Assembly (NCBI GenBank): GCA_029721515.1
Contig: CM056563.1
Span: 17,737,954 to 17,801,953 of the forward strand
Direction: 5' to 3'
Source: Synanceia verrucosa
Lineage: Eukaryota; Chordata; Actinopteri; Perciformes; Synanceiidae
Length of the DNA: 64,000 nt
A program made the position numbers and the translations under genes. The notes beneath the pieces are model-generated. The model was not told the origin of the DNA. It saw only the letters and a program-made list of their open reading frames with translations, and ran no database searches. Positions 61,377-64,000 of the stretch are shown here, in pieces. How positions within the stretch are numbered: the stretch's first letter is position 1; each line of letters begins with the position of its first letter.

Positions 61377-64000
61377 TCAATCGTCCTCGCTGCCACTGGC
61401 CGAACGCTCCTAAAACATAGACCCACTTTTATTATCAAGCAGAAGTACACAGAGGTTGCACAGGGACGCAGTAGTTAAATGGTGCAATCAAATAATATAT
61501 AATGGGTAAATGACCGACTTTTTAATTTTGTTCACTAAAAATTGATAGTAAAAATGCCATTTCCTTGAGTCAAAGGTGACGTCCTCATTTTGACTGAGGC
61601 ACCAGTTCAAAACACAAAGACACTCAATTTGCAATGTTTTAAAACAGAAAAGCAAAAAAAAAAAAAAATCCTCATATCTGAGAAGCTAGAACCGGTGAAT
61701 GTTTGGATTATTTTGGTTGATAAGTGATAGAAATGATTGATCGTTTATCAGAATTGTTGACAATTAATATTCTGTTGAGCCACTAACTTACTAAATACTT
61801 AATTGTCCCTTTTAACAAACCAAGCTATTAACCTGCATTAAAAGTGTGTGTTCACATACTGAATAACAGCCTTCAAAAAGATGAAGAGGGCATTATCAGA
61901 AAGTCGTATTCAGAGTGACGCCACTCAGTGTCGTCTCACCTCTTCCTGTTCATCCTCGCTGTCATCATCGCTCACCACAGGTTTAGCCCGGGCGCCGCGG
62001 CCCCTCCGTCGCTGTCCTTTTCCTCCTCGCTCCCCTTTTTCTTTCCGGCTCAGCTTAATCTTCACCTTCACTGAACGAGCTGACAGGAAGCAAACGATCA
62101 TTAGCACGATCATGTACCTCTCCTCCCCCGTCTACTAATTAATTATCCCGTGAAACGCTGCATTTCTGATACTCACATTCAGACTCAGAGCCTTCGTCTA
62201 GGTCATCCTCCTCTTCCTCACTTTCCTCCCCTTCGCTCTCGTCCTCCTTCTCAATCTTCTGTCTCACGCTGGTAAAGACAGACTGCAGCACAATGGAGTC
62301 CTCGTAGATCTGGAAGGTTTGCAGAAAGATGTTAAAATAATGGTGGTCCTTTTCTCATGTTCAGCTCATTTCACCACTGCATTTAATTTGACTGGGAATG
62401 TTATAACACCATATTTTGTCTAAAATATCCAACTACAGTGATGAACAAATATATTACAGCACCTGCCCTGTTTGTCTCATAGAGCCTCCAGCATCATGAA
62501 GAGCTGAGTTCCCTAAGCTTCACCATTTCGAATAGGAGTGAGGACTTTACACTGAATTCATCTTTTTAGACCCAAATGTGACACAGAACACTGGAATTCT
62601 CTGAGGGGTCAGAAATTAATCCAGAATAACAACCAACCACTAAAACACATTTCTGTTCAGGAATGACAGGAAACATCTGAAATTTGGCATCTCAATCAAA
62701 AAATAATGTGCTTTCTATTTTTCTGTTTTTTGGTAAAACAGAAAAATTCAAGGACAACAACAATAATTGTGTTTTTTTTTTATTAAAGATATAATTTTTA
62801 TGAAACAGCTCGCACATACTGGTGGACATTAACCATTACAGAATTTAAAAAAAACCATTTTGGTAATCAGCAATATTGTCAATTTAGGGCAGTGGTGGCA
62901 AACACCTCACACTGGGTGGTGGTCCAATACATTTATTCAGCTCTTGATGAGTGTGTGGTTTAACTCACCAGTGACCCCTCCAGGTTGAACGTCTGGGCAT
63001 TTTGACACAGCAGCATCACATCCTTCTCCAGGTCGTTCAGGCTGCGGTACTTATGGCTCCTGATCCTCTCCTGGTGGCAGCAGGGAACAAAAGGAGGCAG
63101 CAGCCATACAGTAGATAGTCAAATGAGAGAAAGCACAAAGGAGCAAATGATTTAAAAAATACCAGTATAATAGTCTGCTATAATTACAATATTATTTGCT
63201 GCTTTACCCTATAGACAGCACATTCTGATGGAAAACTCAAACTGTCATCTCTGCACTCTTCAAAGCAAAAAAGGGTCATTGACAACTTCTCTTTGCAAAA
63301 CACAGGAGGGCTTCAGCTGCCCTGATCAGTTGGTGTTATTGTGTGACTTGATTGTGAATTCAAACTAACCCTTTGAAACCCCAAAGTCATTTAAAATTAA
63401 AAATCACTGTTTTTGTTGATGGAGTTAAAAGGTGACAATAGTCTAAATATAGTCCACACTTAAATGAATATTGATTTTGTTTTTAGGTGGCTGCATCATC
63501 TACAGCAGTACCTTACTCTGACTCTCTCTACTTCTCTAAACTGAGAATGTGCCTGCAGGAAATACACTGACTGTGAATAAGTACCTCATACGATCCCACT
63601 TTAAAAAATTTACCTGTTTAACAGAACCCTTACCTTGATCTTTCTGAAGTCTACTGGTTTGCGGATGAGCTCGTAGTACTCTGGCAGCTCCTTGCGAGAA
63701 GGCAGTTGGATGAAGACTTCGCTCAACTGTCGCCCGTTACTACTGAGACATGGGCGGTGGTTTCTTAGTATGCATCATAGGTACTCAATGCTGAATCTAA
63801 AGTTACCACATAACTGTTTGCTTGCGTTACTATTCTCACCCGTCCTTATATTTGATGACAGCATCAACAATCTTCTTCATCTTCTTAGTGAGGGACATGG
63901 GATTGGGAGAGAGCTTCTCAGCAGGTGGGCGGCCACGTTTCTTGGCTTTCTTCACCTCCTCGTCCTTGTCCCGGCCTCGGCCGCTGCTGGAGCTGGGTGT
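61377..64000 (-). CDS. smarca4: SWI/SNF chromatin-remodelling ATPase Brg1, C-terminal part (partial)
   Basis: Six 3' exons, with the gene continuing past the right edge: 64000-63840 (cut), 63739-63634, 63070-62969, 62309-62177, 62079-61940 and 61409-61377. They encode the last 224 residues in one frame. Brg1 is the catalytic subunit of BAF/PBAF nucleosome remodellers in the nucleus; the ATPase domain lies outside the window. The first exon has a basic AT-hook-like KKRGRPP. The next three exons form the bromodomain (LSEVFIQLPSRKELPEYYEL, then LLCQNAQTFNLEGS with the acetyl-lysine-binding Asn, then IYEDSIVLQSVFTSVRQKI). An acidic run follows, then SRSVKVKIKL, an Arg/Lys/Gly-rich stretch, AKPVVSDDDS and the final SASGSEDD. 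VFTSVRQKIEKED and VVSDDDS favour smarca4 over smarca2 (VFKSARQKI, VVSDFDS in the paralogue, by memory). The tandem-repeat region lies beyond its 3' end. Confidence 0.95.

Noticed and set aside
1..64000. a new operon-like, defence or mobile gene system
   Set aside because: All confident genes belong to known eukaryotic families; the rest is repeats and spacer. No bacterial-type clusters, viral genes or intact transposases were seen.

Overview
The window is teleost fish DNA, most likely from a spiny-rayed (percomorph) fish. It is AT-rich intergenic sequence with compact intron-containing vertebrate genes, (CA)n microsatellites, and several interspersed repeats I recognise as common in teleosts. 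I could not run a database search, so gene names rest on reading translated exons against family sequences I know.

Five protein-coding genes are supported. They are, left to right: s1pr5 (+ strand, single coding exon, 27708-28913), spc24 (- strand, 5 coding exons, 32246-34313), kri1 (- strand, 18 coding exons, 36629-43137), ldlr (- strand, 18 coding exons, 47932-56000) and the 3' end of smarca4/brg1 (- strand, 6 exons, 61377 to the right edge). I placed exon junctions by hand from splice sites and reading phase. The coding lengths come out as whole codons: about 208 aa for Spc24, 753 aa for Kri1 and 912 aa for Ldlr. The ldlr exons 4 to 13 have the exon lengths I remember for the human gene. 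The set S1PR5, KRI1, SMARCA4, LDLR, SPC24 also lies together on human chromosome 19p13.2, so this is a conserved syntenic block in a different order and orientation.

The genes do not form a pathway. S1pr5 is a lipid-sensing GPCR, Spc24 a kinetochore protein, Kri1 a nucleolar ribosome-assembly factor, Ldlr a lipoprotein endocytic receptor and Smarca4 the SWI/SNF chromatin-remodelling ATPase.

The first 26.6 kb has no gene I can support, apart from one weak possible exon at the extreme left edge. It holds microsatellites, a 16-bp minisatellite, a perfect hairpin, a decayed LINE reverse transcriptase fragment and nested MITE-like elements. Other gaps hold a 138-bp tandem repeat (59.9-60.3 kb), a Tc1-like remnant inside spc24 and a nested palindromic element inside ldlr.

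The points most worth a second look are in ldlr (a first ligand-binding repeat lacking one disulphide pair, a changed residue at the position that contacts PCSK9 in the human receptor, an enlarged mucin stretch, an extra NPxF motif at the C-terminus, SRE-like promoter sites) and in spc24 (a GC-AG intron). I found no evidence of a wholly undescribed biological system.
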